DNA from: Pseudovibrio brasiliensis
GTDB lineage: Bacteria; Pseudomonadota; Alphaproteobacteria; Rhizobiales; Stappiaceae
Length of the DNA: 64,000 bases
Direction: 5' to 3'
Assembly (NCBI RefSeq): GCF_018282095.1
Contig: NZ_CP074127.1
Span: forward strand, 186,001 to 250,000
The stretch's first letter is position 1. Every line of letters starts with the position of its first letter. Position numbers and translations under genes: made by a program. The notes under the pieces are model-generated. The model worked only from the letters and a program-made list of their open reading frames with translations, was not told the DNA's origin and did not search any database. Positions 43,055 to 51,469 of this stretch are shown here, piece after piece.

Positions 43055-43489
43055 TTATGCTGGCTGGTGCATGGCGACAGGTTCCTGAAGTGCAGCCACG
43101 GCTGCTTTGAAGTCATCCGGCACCGGATAGGTTGACTGCTTCTCGTAGTCGAACATCACATGCGTGGAAGCGGCGTTGGCCACGACGCGGCCATCGGCAT
43201 CATCCAGACGCATTTCGTGTTGCATCTCAAAGCTCTTGCCACCAAACTTGGTTACGCGGCTCAACACCACCAGACGATCGCCATAAAGTGCCTGAGAAAC
43301 GTAATCACAGGAGGTCTTCACCATGATGTGCGGCAGCTTTTCGGACTTTGGCAGCTTGAGCAGGTCATGCATGTATTCCAGATAAGCGGACTGCATGTAA
43401 TCGTAGTAAATTGGGCTGCTCACATGGCCCATGGAGTCAGTATCGCGGTAGCGGATTTCGATTGGTGTTTCATAAGCTTTCTGTGTCAT
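43055..43489 (-). CDS. tdaD: TdaD, 4-hydroxybenzoyl-CoA-type thioesterase (144 aa)
   Basis: Single hot-dog-fold acyl-CoA thioesterase. The family active-site region reads EIRYRDTDSMGHVSSPIYYDYM (residues ~10-31), where the DTDxxGHV motif carries the catalytic Asp, and TSCDYVSQALYGDRL follows near 62. It probably hydrolyses a CoA ester intermediate on the path from the phenylacetyl-CoA catabolic shunt to tropone. ATG 43489 has GGAGGGA upstream. Its first 20 bases overlap the end of tdaC. Confidence 0.87.
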   Translation of the reverse strand: MTQKAYETPIEIRYRDTDSMGHVSSPIYYDYMQSAYLEYMHDLLKLPKSEKLPHIMVKTSCDYVSQALYGDRLVVLSRVTKFGGKSFEMQHEMRLDDADGRVVANAASTHVMFDYEKQSTYPVPDDFKAAVAALQEPVAMHQPA

Positions 43490-44120
43490 GAAATTCCCTC
43501 CTGTTGGGGTTTTGAAATTCACTCGTAAACGATGGATGGGAGGCCGGGGTGGCTTGTAATGGGCCGTGAATGGTGAAGCCCATGGGCACAGGACCGTGCT
43601 TTCTTAGGATTGTCAGTGAAAACTCGTTGGCGGCGCACAATGTGGTGATGCAGCCATCCGCTTCGCCTTTGGCACAGACAGCAGCAGCTTGCGCATTGCT
43701 GGTGACGAACTTGCGCTCAATAGAGGCCGGGATCAGCTTTTCAGGTGCCGGGTGTGTGGCGCAGAGCTTGGGAGTTTCGCCGGTAGAGGACGCTAGAACC
43801 ATGTCGTCGGTGTTCATAATGAACACGTCCATCAGCTTCAGCTCGCCAATGTGCTGGTAAATGATGGAATGCAGATGCGGGTAGGCGACCACGCTCAGCA
43901 GAACGGACTTTCTGCATTTGGCGACTGCTTCCGCCGCCAGTTCCATCGTGGCATGAAGAAAGACCTCAGCATTCTTGCAATGGCGTGCGGCCCATCTCAG
44001 GGCAGCTCTCTCGCAGTTCGTGCCGGTGGGTCCAAGTGTGTGCACTTGTCGGACCCAATCAAAGGACAGTGGGGCTGTTCCTTTTGCCAAATATTCCGGT
44101 GTTTCAAGATGTGCATCCAT
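43470..44120 (-). CDS. tdaC: TdaC, prephenate dehydratase-like protein (216 aa)
   Basis: Periplasmic-binding-like two-lobe fold related to prephenate dehydratase: VHTLGPTGTNCERAALRWA (residues ~26-44) matches the usual FLGPxGTxS start, and KGEADGCITTLCAANEF near 155 corresponds to the second lobe. It lacks an ACT domain. The named role in TDA synthesis comes from Phaeobacter, where tdaC is needed for production and its promoter is bound by TdaA; the reaction is unsettled. It is the first gene of the tdaC-D-E run, with 417 bases of upstream control region. Confidence 0.85.
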   Translation of the reverse strand: MDAHLETPEYLAKGTAPLSFDWVRQVHTLGPTGTNCERAALRWAARHCKNAEVFLHATMELAAEAVAKCRKSVLLSVVAYPHLHSIIYQHIGELKLMDVFIMNTDDMVLASSTGETPKLCATHPAPEKLIPASIERKFVTSNAQAAAVCAKGEADGCITTLCAANEFSLTILRKHGPVPMGFTIHGPLQATPASHPSFTSEFQNPNRREFHDTESL

Positions 44121-44537
44121 TAATTCTCTGATCCTTCACCTGGAAAGAAAATCTGAAAAATGCCGGTCCAGGAGATGCGCATAGCGCGGCCCCTGACAAA
44201 CTGCGTTGGCTTGTCATTTTTGTTATGCGTGGGCAGAGAAAGAGCGTTCACAGACCCGGTCGAATCCGTGCTGTGCCACTGCCGATTGTGAGGTAGGTTT
44301 CGTCCCTCGCGTCCAATAATATTTTTTCGTGTGGCCCTATGGAGCCGTAAAGGATTGCTAAGAACAAGATGAAAATACTGATGGCTTCCCTCAGGATAGA
44401 TGAGGCACCCTTCAGTAAACTTTATCTCTGGTAAATTATTGATAATACAACGACTTGCACAAAAAGAAGGCATCGCAGAAAATGCGACACCTTCTGAATA
44501 TCTTATGGATTTTGTGTTGCCTGAAGAGTGTGCAGCG
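44121..44537. promoter_or_regulatory. Control region of tdaCDE and end of tdaB
   Basis: The tdaB terminator lies at 44461-44495. The remaining roughly 340 bases should hold the tdaC promoter and the TdaA site reported in Phaeobacter. I could not pick out a convincing T-N11-A box; a minus-strand frame covering this interval lacks start signals and protein-like composition. Confidence 0.4.
44461..44495 (-). terminator. Terminator of tdaB
   Basis: On the minus strand AGAAGG ... CCTTCT with an inner TCGCA/TGCGA pairing, followed by five T (44465-44461). Confidence 0.7.
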
Positions 44538-45236
44538 TCAGGCTGCGACTGCTTCGCTGACCGCTTTGCGACCCACACCACCATGAAGATCAAGCATGCG
44601 TTCGAACCACATCTGGACAGGGTCCGTTGCTGCAAAAAATGGTTCAGCACAACAGACGTAGCACCACATCAGAGTACCGAACAAAACATAGTCAGCATGC
44701 ATGGCTTTTTCACCGCCAAGCCAGTCTTGTGTCGCCAGCAAATCGCGCACCGGGTTGAGCTTCTCCGGCAAGGTTGCCAGCTCTGCATCGCGGTTGGCGT
44801 AGACATCTTCCAGCGATTTCCCGAAGCGCTTTTCGCGTGCTTTGCGGAAGTAAGCGCGGTCTGCATCACTCATGATGTTGTACATGTCCATCACAGCAAT
44901 CACGGCCAGTGTCGGATGCAGAACTGTTTTGCAATAGCTCTCCACGAAACGCGAGAGCTGCAGGCCGCCGTCCCCACCAAATAGGGTCGGTGTGTCTTTG
45001 TAGGTTGTTTCCAGATATTGCGCGATCTCGAAGCTATCGCCGAGCAAGGTACCCTGATCATTGAGCACGGGCACGCTGCTATAGGAACCGTCTTCAATGC
45101 CGGCAATGTCACCGAAGGAAACGGGCTTCAGGTCAAACTCGAGCCCCTTGTGCTTCAGGGACATGATGATCTTCCAGACATGCGGGGAATAGTGCTGCCC
45201 GGAGGCACCGCTGAGGCTGTATAAAATTCTTTGCAT
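44538..45236 (-). CDS. tdaB: TdaB, glutathione S-transferase-like protein (232 aa)
   Basis: Thioredoxin-like N-domain (MQRILYSLSGASGQHYSPHVWKI; SYSSVPVLNDQGTLLGDSFEIA near 50-72, with the cis-Pro and D-S glutathione contact) and an all-helical C-domain. The N-terminal active site has Ser residues (SLSGASG), as in beta-etherase-like GSTs. In TDA biosynthesis it is thought to take part in sulfur insertion through glutathione. Start ATG 45236 with GGGAGAAG upstream; a longer frame to 45329 lacks GST similarity. It lies 171 bases after tdaA and ends with a terminator. Confidence 0.86.
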   Translation of the reverse strand: MQRILYSLSGASGQHYSPHVWKIIMSLKHKGLEFDLKPVSFGDIAGIEDGSYSSVPVLNDQGTLLGDSFEIAQYLETTYKDTPTLFGGDGGLQLSRFVESYCKTVLHPTLAVIAVMDMYNIMSDADRAYFRKAREKRFGKSLEDVYANRDAELATLPEKLNPVRDLLATQDWLGGEKAMHADYVLFGTLMWCYVCCAEPFFAATDPVQMWFERMLDLHGGVGRKAVSEAVAA

Positions 45237-45407
45237 GTGGCTTCTCCCGATGAGAATAAAAATGAAAAATTCCTCAGTATTCCGGTTTGTTGTTGTCTTT
45301 GACGCCAACTGGGGAGAGCAGCCATCCACCCAATCGGAAAGCAGTGTGCGGCGGACTTCAGCCCAGAGGTTGAGCTGAAGCCGTGCTTATTGGTTTTTTT
45401 GAAATGA

Positions 45408-46340
45408 TCAGGAGGCGATTAGCGCCGCCTCTATGTTTTGGTCACCCTGAAACGGAATGCTGGTGCAGTTGTCTGTTGCCAGAATGGAACGCACCGCTGC
45501 GATTACAGGATCGTCGATCCGGCAGGACAAATGCGCAAACAGCACGCGGGCTGATTTCTGCACCTGTGTCAGCAGCACGATATCGCCTTCCTGCTCCCGC
45601 GGGTTGGTAGAATTGGCGTGCACAAGGCCAATGCCAACGCCGCTGGCGATCAATGCGCGGGTGACCCCCTCGTCATCCACGTTGATCACGCGTTTTGGCC
45701 GGATGCCGTGTGTTTCCAACAGATCGCGCGCTAACCGTCCGCAACAGGAGTTGCAGCTGGGGTAGATCCAAGGCACGCCTTCCAAGGCCTTCCAGTTCAC
45801 CTCAGAGGCCGACGGCACGAGATTGGCAGGTGCAGCGAGGTAGACGCAGAAATTGGAGATCTCCAGTGTGGAGAGATCGGAATCATCCTCGCCGGTTTCC
45901 GTATAAAACCCTGCATCCAGACTACCATTGCGGATGCCTTCCAGCACTTTGACAGAAGCCCGATGTTGGAGCTCCACCTCCACCTCAGGGAACTCCTGGG
46001 ACATAGCCGCTAGAAGGTTGCTGACAACACCGGTGCTGGAATTGCGACCTGCGCCGAGTGAGAGTTGACCTGCAAGGCTGCCGCGCAGCCGGGAGGCTTC
46101 CTCCAGAAACTTCTGGTGCCTGTCGAGCAGCTGGTGGGCTTCGTTCAGCAAACGTTGCCCGTCCGGCGTCACTGCCATACCTCTTGGGGTACGCTGGAAC
46201 AGAGTGAGACCCAGCGTTTCTTCCATGTTTTTTATGTGCGCACTAACAGCCGGTTGGCTTCGAAAAAGCAGTTCAGAAGCTTTGGTGATGCTGCCCTCGC
46301 GGGCAACTGTCACAAAGGTTTTGAGTTGATGAATGTCCAT
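45408..46340 (-). CDS. tdaA: TdaA, LysR-family activator of TDA biosynthesis (310 aa)
   Basis: LysR regulator: N-terminal helix-turn-helix (MDIHQLKTFVTVAREGSITKA, then LLFRSQPAVSAHIKNMEETLG) and a substrate-binding-like effector domain (LSLGAGRNSSTGVVSNLLAAM; NGSLDAGFYTETG). The effector domain contains a cluster CNSCCGR (near 195) that could sense thiol or redox state. In Phaeobacter TdaA activates the tdaC promoter. Start ATG 46340 with AAGGAAAAGG upstream. Gene order A-B-C-D-E on one strand equals that of known TDA clusters. Confidence 0.85.
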   Translation of the reverse strand: MDIHQLKTFVTVAREGSITKASELLFRSQPAVSAHIKNMEETLGLTLFQRTPRGMAVTPDGQRLLNEAHQLLDRHQKFLEEASRLRGSLAGQLSLGAGRNSSTGVVSNLLAAMSQEFPEVEVELQHRASVKVLEGIRNGSLDAGFYTETGEDDSDLSTLEISNFCVYLAAPANLVPSASEVNWKALEGVPWIYPSCNSCCGRLARDLLETHGIRPKRVINVDDEGVTRALIASGVGIGLVHANSTNPREQEGDIVLLTQVQKSARVLFAHLSCRIDDPVIAAVRSILATDNCTSIPFQGDQNIEAALIAS

Positions 46341-46991
46341 CCTTTTCCTTCCAATAAGAAAAGAGTCTCTTGAACGTATTCGGCTCTGAAAAGGACAATA
46401 ACTGTGCTCAGCCGTTGGCTTTGGGCTAGTATGCTGGCTCCCTCTAAAAGGGTATGCCCTGTCATCAGCCTACGATAACTCTGCAGCTACACCAAGCCTA
46501 CTTTCGGGGACATGCTCCGAAAGGGGTGAGGTTCCAGCTTCGCTGCGGGGAACCTGCAGGCAGATCGAGCGCCGGTTATTGTGAACGCGGATTGATTCCA
46601 TCGCGATAAGTAAAATAAATTGTGGTGTTGATGAATATTTTGAGTGATTACCATCATCTACGCAGTTTTGTTTCCGTAATTTCGATTAGTGATTTTAATT
46701 TTATTATGTTCATGCATGTAAAAAATTATTTTTATGACTACATGAAGTTTATCTATTTAATATGACAATACATGACTTCAGAATATTGTATAGGTTTAAA
46801 GTGTAATATTGATAATCACTTAGAGGAATTCTAATTTATTCTTGAGTTTGTTAGGGCGATTTGCTCAAAAAAACATCATGCATCTGACGAAATGACGGCT
46901 TTCGCAGCACACAACTGGCAATGTGTTTGCGGGCCTATGTGATCTACTCAGAGATTATCCAAGGGAACTGATATGCATAACATATCTGTTG
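46341..46991. other. Long intergenic region upstream of tdaA with two stable hairpins and an AT-rich half
   Basis: Bases 46341-46600 should contain the tdaA promoter and carry two hairpins: CTTTCGG (46502-46508)/CCGAAAG (46518-46524), and AGGTTCC (46530-46536)/GGAACCT (46550-46556) with an inner AGC-TTC-GCT. Bases 46605-46860 are strongly AT-rich and have no gene. It could hide a structured RNA or be a palindromic intergenic repeat; no protein-like frame is present. Confidence 0.5.
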
Positions 46992-47927
46992 CTAGCGGAT
47001 ATGCATTGCCTGCATTTCAGTACTCAGCCAGTTGATGAAATCCCACACCTGAGCTGAGGGAATGGATGTCTCAGGTAGTACGAACTGGAAGGCCCGCTGA
47101 CAAGGGAGCGTTTCCCGGAATGGTTCGATGAGCGTACCTGCATTCAGTGCATCAATGACGTATAGATCCCTGAGGATGGCAAAGCCACGCCCGGCAATGG
47201 CGCTTTGCAGGATCAGGTCGGTGTTGTTGAAGGTGAGCTGCGGGACCATCTGGCCGGAAAAGTCTGGCCAATAGGCCTCCAGATACTTCTGCCAGTGAAA
47301 CGCCTCGTCTTCATGGATAAAGTCCGCGTTGGCAAACAGCTCAACGGGAGCAGAATGCGGGGCTATGGGCTCGCCTGTCATAGTTTCCAGATAACTAGGC
47401 GCGCACACCACCCGCATCCGTTCCTGTGGCAGCGGGATGAGGGGAGAGGCCCCAAGATCCCCTTCCGGCTTCGGTAGTAGGCGCAGAGCTACATCCAGCT
47501 TCTCCTCCGCGAAATCAACGAAGCGGTTTGCCGCGCTGATGCGGATGGCCACGTTGGGATGCAGTGCGGAGAACTCGGCCAGACGTGGGGCGAGCATAAT
47601 AGAGGCCAAAGAGGGTGCGATGCCGATTGTCAGCTGTTTTCGCGCTGTTTGACTGGCAAGCAGAAATGAGAGGTTCTCTATACCATTGTTGATTGCAGAG
47701 ACTTCCGAAAGAATATCCTGCACCAGCTCCGTCTGCTCCAGATTGCGTCCGTTCATACGGAACAGTTTGACATCCCAGCGTTCTTCTAACTGCTTGATAT
47801 GATATGAAATAGTTGGCTGAGAGACGTTTAGTTCCCGCGCGGCGGCAGAGATGGATTTGTGCCGCGCAACAGCATCCAGTGCGCGTAATTCCTGAAGGGT
47901 GGGGACGAAACGTCGGGAGATAGCCAT
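46992..47927 (-). CDS. LysR-family regulator, GcvA-like (311 aa)
   Basis: N-terminal helix-turn-helix (LQELRALDAVARHKSISAAARELNVSQPTISYHIKQLEE) and effector domain of the GcvA/AmpR type (IGIAPSLASIMLAPRLAEFSALHPNVAIRI; EEKLDVALRL; NTDLILQSAIAGRGFAIL). Start ATG 47927; the ribosome site is weak and the upstream sequence contains CTATATATAG and TATAG-N7-CTATA, possible autoregulatory sites. It is divergent from the amino-acid importer genes at 48053 and probably controls them. Confidence 0.82.
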   Translation of the reverse strand: MAISRRFVPTLQELRALDAVARHKSISAAARELNVSQPTISYHIKQLEERWDVKLFRMNGRNLEQTELVQDILSEVSAINNGIENLSFLLASQTARKQLTIGIAPSLASIMLAPRLAEFSALHPNVAIRISAANRFVDFAEEKLDVALRLLPKPEGDLGASPLIPLPQERMRVVCAPSYLETMTGEPIAPHSAPVELFANADFIHEDEAFHWQKYLEAYWPDFSGQMVPQLTFNNTDLILQSAIAGRGFAILRDLYVIDALNAGTLIEPFRETLPCQRAFQFVLPETSIPSAQVWDFINWLSTEMQAMHIR

Positions 47928-47930
47928 GGG

Positions 47931-47954
47931 CTATATATAGAGTTTTTCTATACA
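47931..47954. promoter_or_regulatory. AT-rich palindromes between LysR gene and amino-acid importer
   Basis: CTATATATAG (47931-47940) overlaps TATAG-N7-CTATA. This is in the LysR divergent spacer and of the right kind for a T-N11-A-type site, but AT-richness makes chance likely. Confidence 0.3.
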
Positions 47955-48052
47955 TGGATCAATCAGACTGATTTGTCTTGCTTTGAATCACACCTATAAA
48001 CTGCCCAAAATTTTGAAAATTGTCCGTCAGAATGACGAAATTGGGGGTTGGG

Positions 48053-48889
48053 ATGTTTAAAAATACCGGAAAAGCCATCATTGGTGCTGCATTGTTTGTC
48101 TCTGCAAGTGTTGTTGGCCTGAGCGCGCAGGCTGGAGAGGCTTTGGACGCGATCATGAAGAACAAGACGCTGGTGGTAGGGTCGAACTCTGACTATCGCC
48201 CGAACGCGTTTATGGGAGATGACAACCAGTTGCAGGGCTTCGACATTGACGTCTCCAAAGAGATTGCCAAACGCCTTGGCGTGGACGTGCAGTTCGTCAC
48301 ACCAGGCTGGGAAGTGATGACCGCCGGGCGCTGGCACGGCAGATGGCACATGGTGGTTGGCTCCATGACCCCAACAAAAGCCCGTGCGCAGGTGCTGGAT
48401 TTCCCGGCTGTTTACTACTACACCCCGGCTGCGTTTGCGGTTCATAAGAACTCCAAAGCTACCTCACTGGCAGACCTGAATGGCAAGGTTATCGGCGTTG
48501 TGGGCTCCTCCACCTACCACAAATATCTGGAGCACAAGCTTGAGATTGATGCGGTTGGCGCGCCATCTTTCGAATATGCTGTGACGCCGGGTGAGATCAA
48601 ACTTTACAGTGACATCAATGAGTTTGACGAACTGTCCCTTGGTGACGGTGTGCGTCTGGACGCGCTGGCGCAGTCCGTTCCTGTCATCCAGCAGGCGATG
48701 AAAAAGGGCCTGCCGATCAAACAGCTGGGTGATCCGATCTTCTATGAGCCACTGGCGATTGCGATCGACAAAGGCGACAAGGAACTCAACGACAAGCTGG
48801 CTGCTATCGTGGATGAGATGAAGAATGACGGCACATTGGCCGAACTCTCCAAGAAGTGGCACGGTGCGGATCTGGTAAGCGTTAAGTAA
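48053..48889 (+). CDS. Amino-acid-type ABC solute-binding protein, family 3 (278 aa)
   Basis: Periplasmic binding protein; signal peptide MFKNTGKAIIGAALFVSASVVGLSAQA-GE. SBP_bac_3 features: KTLVVGSNSDYRPNAFMGDDNQLQGFDIDVSKEIA near 35-70, VVGSMTPTKARAQVLDFPAVYYY near 105, and YEPLAIAIDKGDKELNDKLAAIVDEM near 235. The family binds polar or cationic amino acids and related amines. Start ATG 48053 with GGGGGTTGGG upstream. The next gene is a permease; the PuuD-like hydrolase after it suggests that the substrate is a gamma-glutamyl or amine compound. Confidence 0.83.
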   Translation: MFKNTGKAIIGAALFVSASVVGLSAQAGEALDAIMKNKTLVVGSNSDYRPNAFMGDDNQLQGFDIDVSKEIAKRLGVDVQFVTPGWEVMTAGRWHGRWHMVVGSMTPTKARAQVLDFPAVYYYTPAAFAVHKNSKATSLADLNGKVIGVVGSSTYHKYLEHKLEIDAVGAPSFEYAVTPGEIKLYSDINEFDELSLGDGVRLDALAQSVPVIQQAMKKGLPIKQLGDPIFYEPLAIAIDKGDKELNDKLAAIVDEMKNDGTLAELSKKWHGADLVSVK

Positions 48890-48893
48890 GACC

Positions 48894-49868
48894 ATGATCA
48901 CACTCACCAATGGTGCTTTCAGGCAGGGGCCAGCCCGCCTGAAAGCTGCAGCAACGCTCGGACTGCTGGCCTTCGTGCTGGCGTTTGCTCTGGCTTTCAA
49001 TCAAGGCCTGATCGGCTCCTTCCTGCGCCCTGCAATGAGCGAGGAAACACTCATCGGCTGGTGGGGGCGCTTTTCTGTATCCATGGTGATTTTCCTGGCG
49101 GTCTCAGGCTTTGGCTATCTGGTCCTGAGCCTGTCCCGCCGGGCACAGCTGATAACAGTCTGGCTGTTGCTGGCAGCTGGGGCGTTCGGCTTCTTTCTGA
49201 GTTTTGAGCTGAGCTTTGTGTTCATTGGTAGAAAACTGCCCTTCCTGCTGGGTACGGGAGCCTTCACTACACTCTACGTCTCTGCCATTTCCATCTCGCT
49301 GGCTTTTGCGTTTGCGCTTATGGGCGCTACGGCAAAACTCTCAGGAATTGGCGTTGTTGAAGGCGTGGGGGCGTTTTACACCTCCTACTTCCGCGGTGTG
49401 CCGCTGCTCGTGCAGCTGTTCCTGATCTACCTCGGCCTACCACAGATTGGATATGTGATTTCGCCGGTGCCAGCCGCCATCATTGCGCTGTCGCTGGTGT
49501 ACGGGGCTTACATGACCGAGATCTTCCGCTCTGGCATTCAGTCAATTTCGGTCGGACAGTGGGAAGCTGCGGATGCGCTCGGGCTGCAACGATTGCTGAC
49601 CTTCAGAAAAGTCATTCTGCCTCAAGCCATGCGGGTTATTGTGCCGCCAACGGGTAATCAGTTCATTGCGATGCTTAAGGATTCCTCGCTGGTTTCCGTG
49701 GTTGGGGTCTGGGACATCATGTTCATTGCCAGAACGCAGGGGCGATCTGACTTCAAGATTTTGGAGATGCTGATCACCGCCTCCATCATCTACTGGGTGA
49801 TGTCCGTTATGCTGGAGTTTGTGCAACAGCGTATCGAGAACCATTACGCCAAGTCGCTGAAGCGATAA
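48894..49868 (+). CDS. Amino-acid-type ABC transporter permease, HisM/GlnP type (324 aa)
   Basis: Inner-membrane permease. The first 130 residues form extra hydrophobic segments; the permease domain follows with FYTSYFRGVPLLVQLFLIYLGLP near 165, the EAA loop EIFRSGIQSISVGQWEAADALGL near 205 and ILPQAMRVIVPPTGNQFIAMLKDSSLVSVV near 245. No ATPase gene is adjacent, so the importer must borrow one from elsewhere. Four bases separate it from the binding protein, and the PuuD-like gene follows. Confidence 0.82.
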   Translation: MITLTNGAFRQGPARLKAAATLGLLAFVLAFALAFNQGLIGSFLRPAMSEETLIGWWGRFSVSMVIFLAVSGFGYLVLSLSRRAQLITVWLLLAAGAFGFFLSFELSFVFIGRKLPFLLGTGAFTTLYVSAISISLAFAFALMGATAKLSGIGVVEGVGAFYTSYFRGVPLLVQLFLIYLGLPQIGYVISPVPAAIIALSLVYGAYMTEIFRSGIQSISVGQWEAADALGLQRLLTFRKVILPQAMRVIVPPTGNQFIAMLKDSSLVSVVGVWDIMFIARTQGRSDFKILEMLITASIIYWVMSVMLEFVQQRIENHYAKSLKR

Positions 49869-49932
49869 CATTAGTTTCAATGATTTCAGAGCGCGGCTGC
49901 GCAGATATTTAGTGCCCTGAAGGGATACGCTC

Positions 49933-50739
49933 ATGACAAATAACAATGGCATCACCACTCTGCCGAGTGCGGTTGCTGAAAGAAGACCTATTGTCGGCAT
50001 CCTGGCGAATTCCTCAGAAGAGGCCGGTCTGACAACGCAGACCATCGACGACAAGTACCTGACTGCCGCCATGCAGGCTGTAGGAGCCGTCCCAATCATT
50101 CTGCCAACACTGTTGAATGAGGCGGAACTGGCACATGTCCTTTCACTGGTGGACGGCGTCATTCTGACAGGTGATGCCTCCAACATTCAGCCTTCTTACT
50201 ACCGCCGTGGTGGTACGGTTGAGAGCCATGGCCCGTTTGATGACAAACGAGACCGGGCCGCCTTTGCGCTGATCCGTGCCACGTTTGCAAAGAACATTCC
50301 GCTGCTTGGCATCTGCCGCGGCATGCAGGAGATGAACGTGGCTTTTGGCGGTACCATCCGTAATGATCTTTATGAAAACGAAGCCTTCGCGCTGCACCGC
50401 CCCATTGACTACAAGCTGCCACCAAAGCAGCGTTATGGTGCAGCTCATGAGCTTTGCTTTGAAGAGAACGGCCTCCTTCGTGACATCTTGGGTGATGGCA
50501 CCCACCAGGTGAACTCACTTCATGAGCAAGCCGTGGACACGTTGGGTGAAGGCCTCATGCTGGATGCGACTTCTGAGGATGGGGTGATTGAAGCCTTCCA
50601 CCATCCGGAAAAGGAGTTCTTCCTTGGCATTCAGTGGCATGCGGAGTTTGAGGCGGTAAACAATTCGGTATCAACGCGCATTTTTGCAGCCTTTGCTGAG
50701 GCGATGCAATGCACGGAACGGGTGAAGGCTTTTCTGTAA
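49933..50739 (+). CDS. Gamma-glutamyl-GABA hydrolase-like protein, PuuD/peptidase C26 family (268 aa)
   Basis: Class I glutamine-amidotransferase-like hydrolase. The nucleophile is the Cys in LLGICRGMQEMNV (near 125), the His is in GIQWHAEFE (near 235), and the oxyanion strand reads LVDGVILTGDASNIQP. PuuD removes glutamate from gamma-glutamyl-GABA in putrescine breakdown; substrates in other bacteria vary. It follows the amino-acid importer on the same strand, so it may release an amine from an imported gamma-glutamyl compound (inference). Confidence 0.82.
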   Translation: MTNNNGITTLPSAVAERRPIVGILANSSEEAGLTTQTIDDKYLTAAMQAVGAVPIILPTLLNEAELAHVLSLVDGVILTGDASNIQPSYYRRGGTVESHGPFDDKRDRAAFALIRATFAKNIPLLGICRGMQEMNVAFGGTIRNDLYENEAFALHRPIDYKLPPKQRYGAAHELCFEENGLLRDILGDGTHQVNSLHEQAVDTLGEGLMLDATSEDGVIEAFHHPEKEFFLGIQWHAEFEAVNNSVSTRIFAAFAEAMQCTERVKAFL

Positions 50740-50859
50740 TTCCTGCGAATTCAAAGAGGATTGCATCAAAATACCTAGGAGAATTCGAACCAATCTCCAC
50801 TAAGTCTCATCGGATCACCCAATTGTTTTGCTGAGTGGTTGAGACAGGGTTGTATCATT

Positions 50860-51429
50860 GTGAAAAGGTTCATTGATGAGTGGAAAGGCTATTTTGGGGA
50901 CTTACCTCCCTACAGCCATTATCTCCGCAATGTGATGCCTGAAAGGTGGGTCAGGTTCCACGCCTTACCAGATGCCAAGCGCTATGCTGAGACACCGGAA
51001 GAAGAAGCAATCGTCTTTGATCGGGGCCGCATTCTGGGCAACCGGATCTTGAAGGAGGGGCAAAAATGCCTCTTCGTTGAGTACTTTCCCAACTTTGAAG
51101 AGTACCCTTTGCCTTATAGCCATAAACTGCTTGATCAGTTCCGGCTGAAATACTGGTTCAAATGGAAGTATGAGGAAGACCCGTTCGGTGAGCAGGAGAC
51201 AATTGGATTCTATGGAAATGAAGTTCGGTGGTTTCCTGAGGTTTACCGGTGCGCCTTTAAAGATGCTGCAAAGGATGAAGAGCGCTTTTTGCTGATGAAC
51301 CGCGAGAGCTCACGGATTCTGGCGCCTTATGATGGCGGTTTCGATTGCTTTCTACTGAATGAGGGAGAGGTGAAACGCCTTAAGTCTGAGTTTGAAGAAT
51401 GGCTTTCTCCCTGTAGCTCTGGTCTATAG
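50860..51429 (+). CDS. Uncharacterised protein with DUF3885-like C-terminus (189 aa)
   Basis: No membrane segments or signal peptide; acidic and aromatic-rich. The C-terminal third (FLLMNRESSRILAPYDGGFDCF then EVKRLKSEFEEWL) resembles the DUF3885 pattern, where a short ...YDDRGxD... segment and a helical end recur. Start placed at GTG 50860; a TTG at 50839 would add seven residues. Codon use and the aromatic-rich composition look like a real gene but the role is unknown. It stands alone between the PuuD-like and hydrolase genes. Confidence 0.55.
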   Translation: MKRFIDEWKGYFGDLPPYSHYLRNVMPERWVRFHALPDAKRYAETPEEEAIVFDRGRILGNRILKEGQKCLFVEYFPNFEEYPLPYSHKLLDQFRLKYWFKWKYEEDPFGEQETIGFYGNEVRWFPEVYRCAFKDAAKDEERFLLMNRESSRILAPYDGGFDCFLLNEGEVKRLKSEFEEWLSPCSSGL

Positions 51430-51469
51430 TCTTTCAAAGAGCTGCTGCACTATATGAGGGATGGGACAG

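Noticed and set aside
44120-44650. 176-codon minus frame overlapping the tdaB-tdaC spacer
   Set aside because: It overlaps the end of tdaB in another frame, has no ribosome site and no domain; the spacer is better explained as promoter and terminator.
46502-46556. SRP RNA, tmRNA or tRNA-like reading of the tdaA upstream hairpins
   Set aside because: The conserved SRP core (GGUCAGG...GGAAGCAGCC) and tRNA features are not present.
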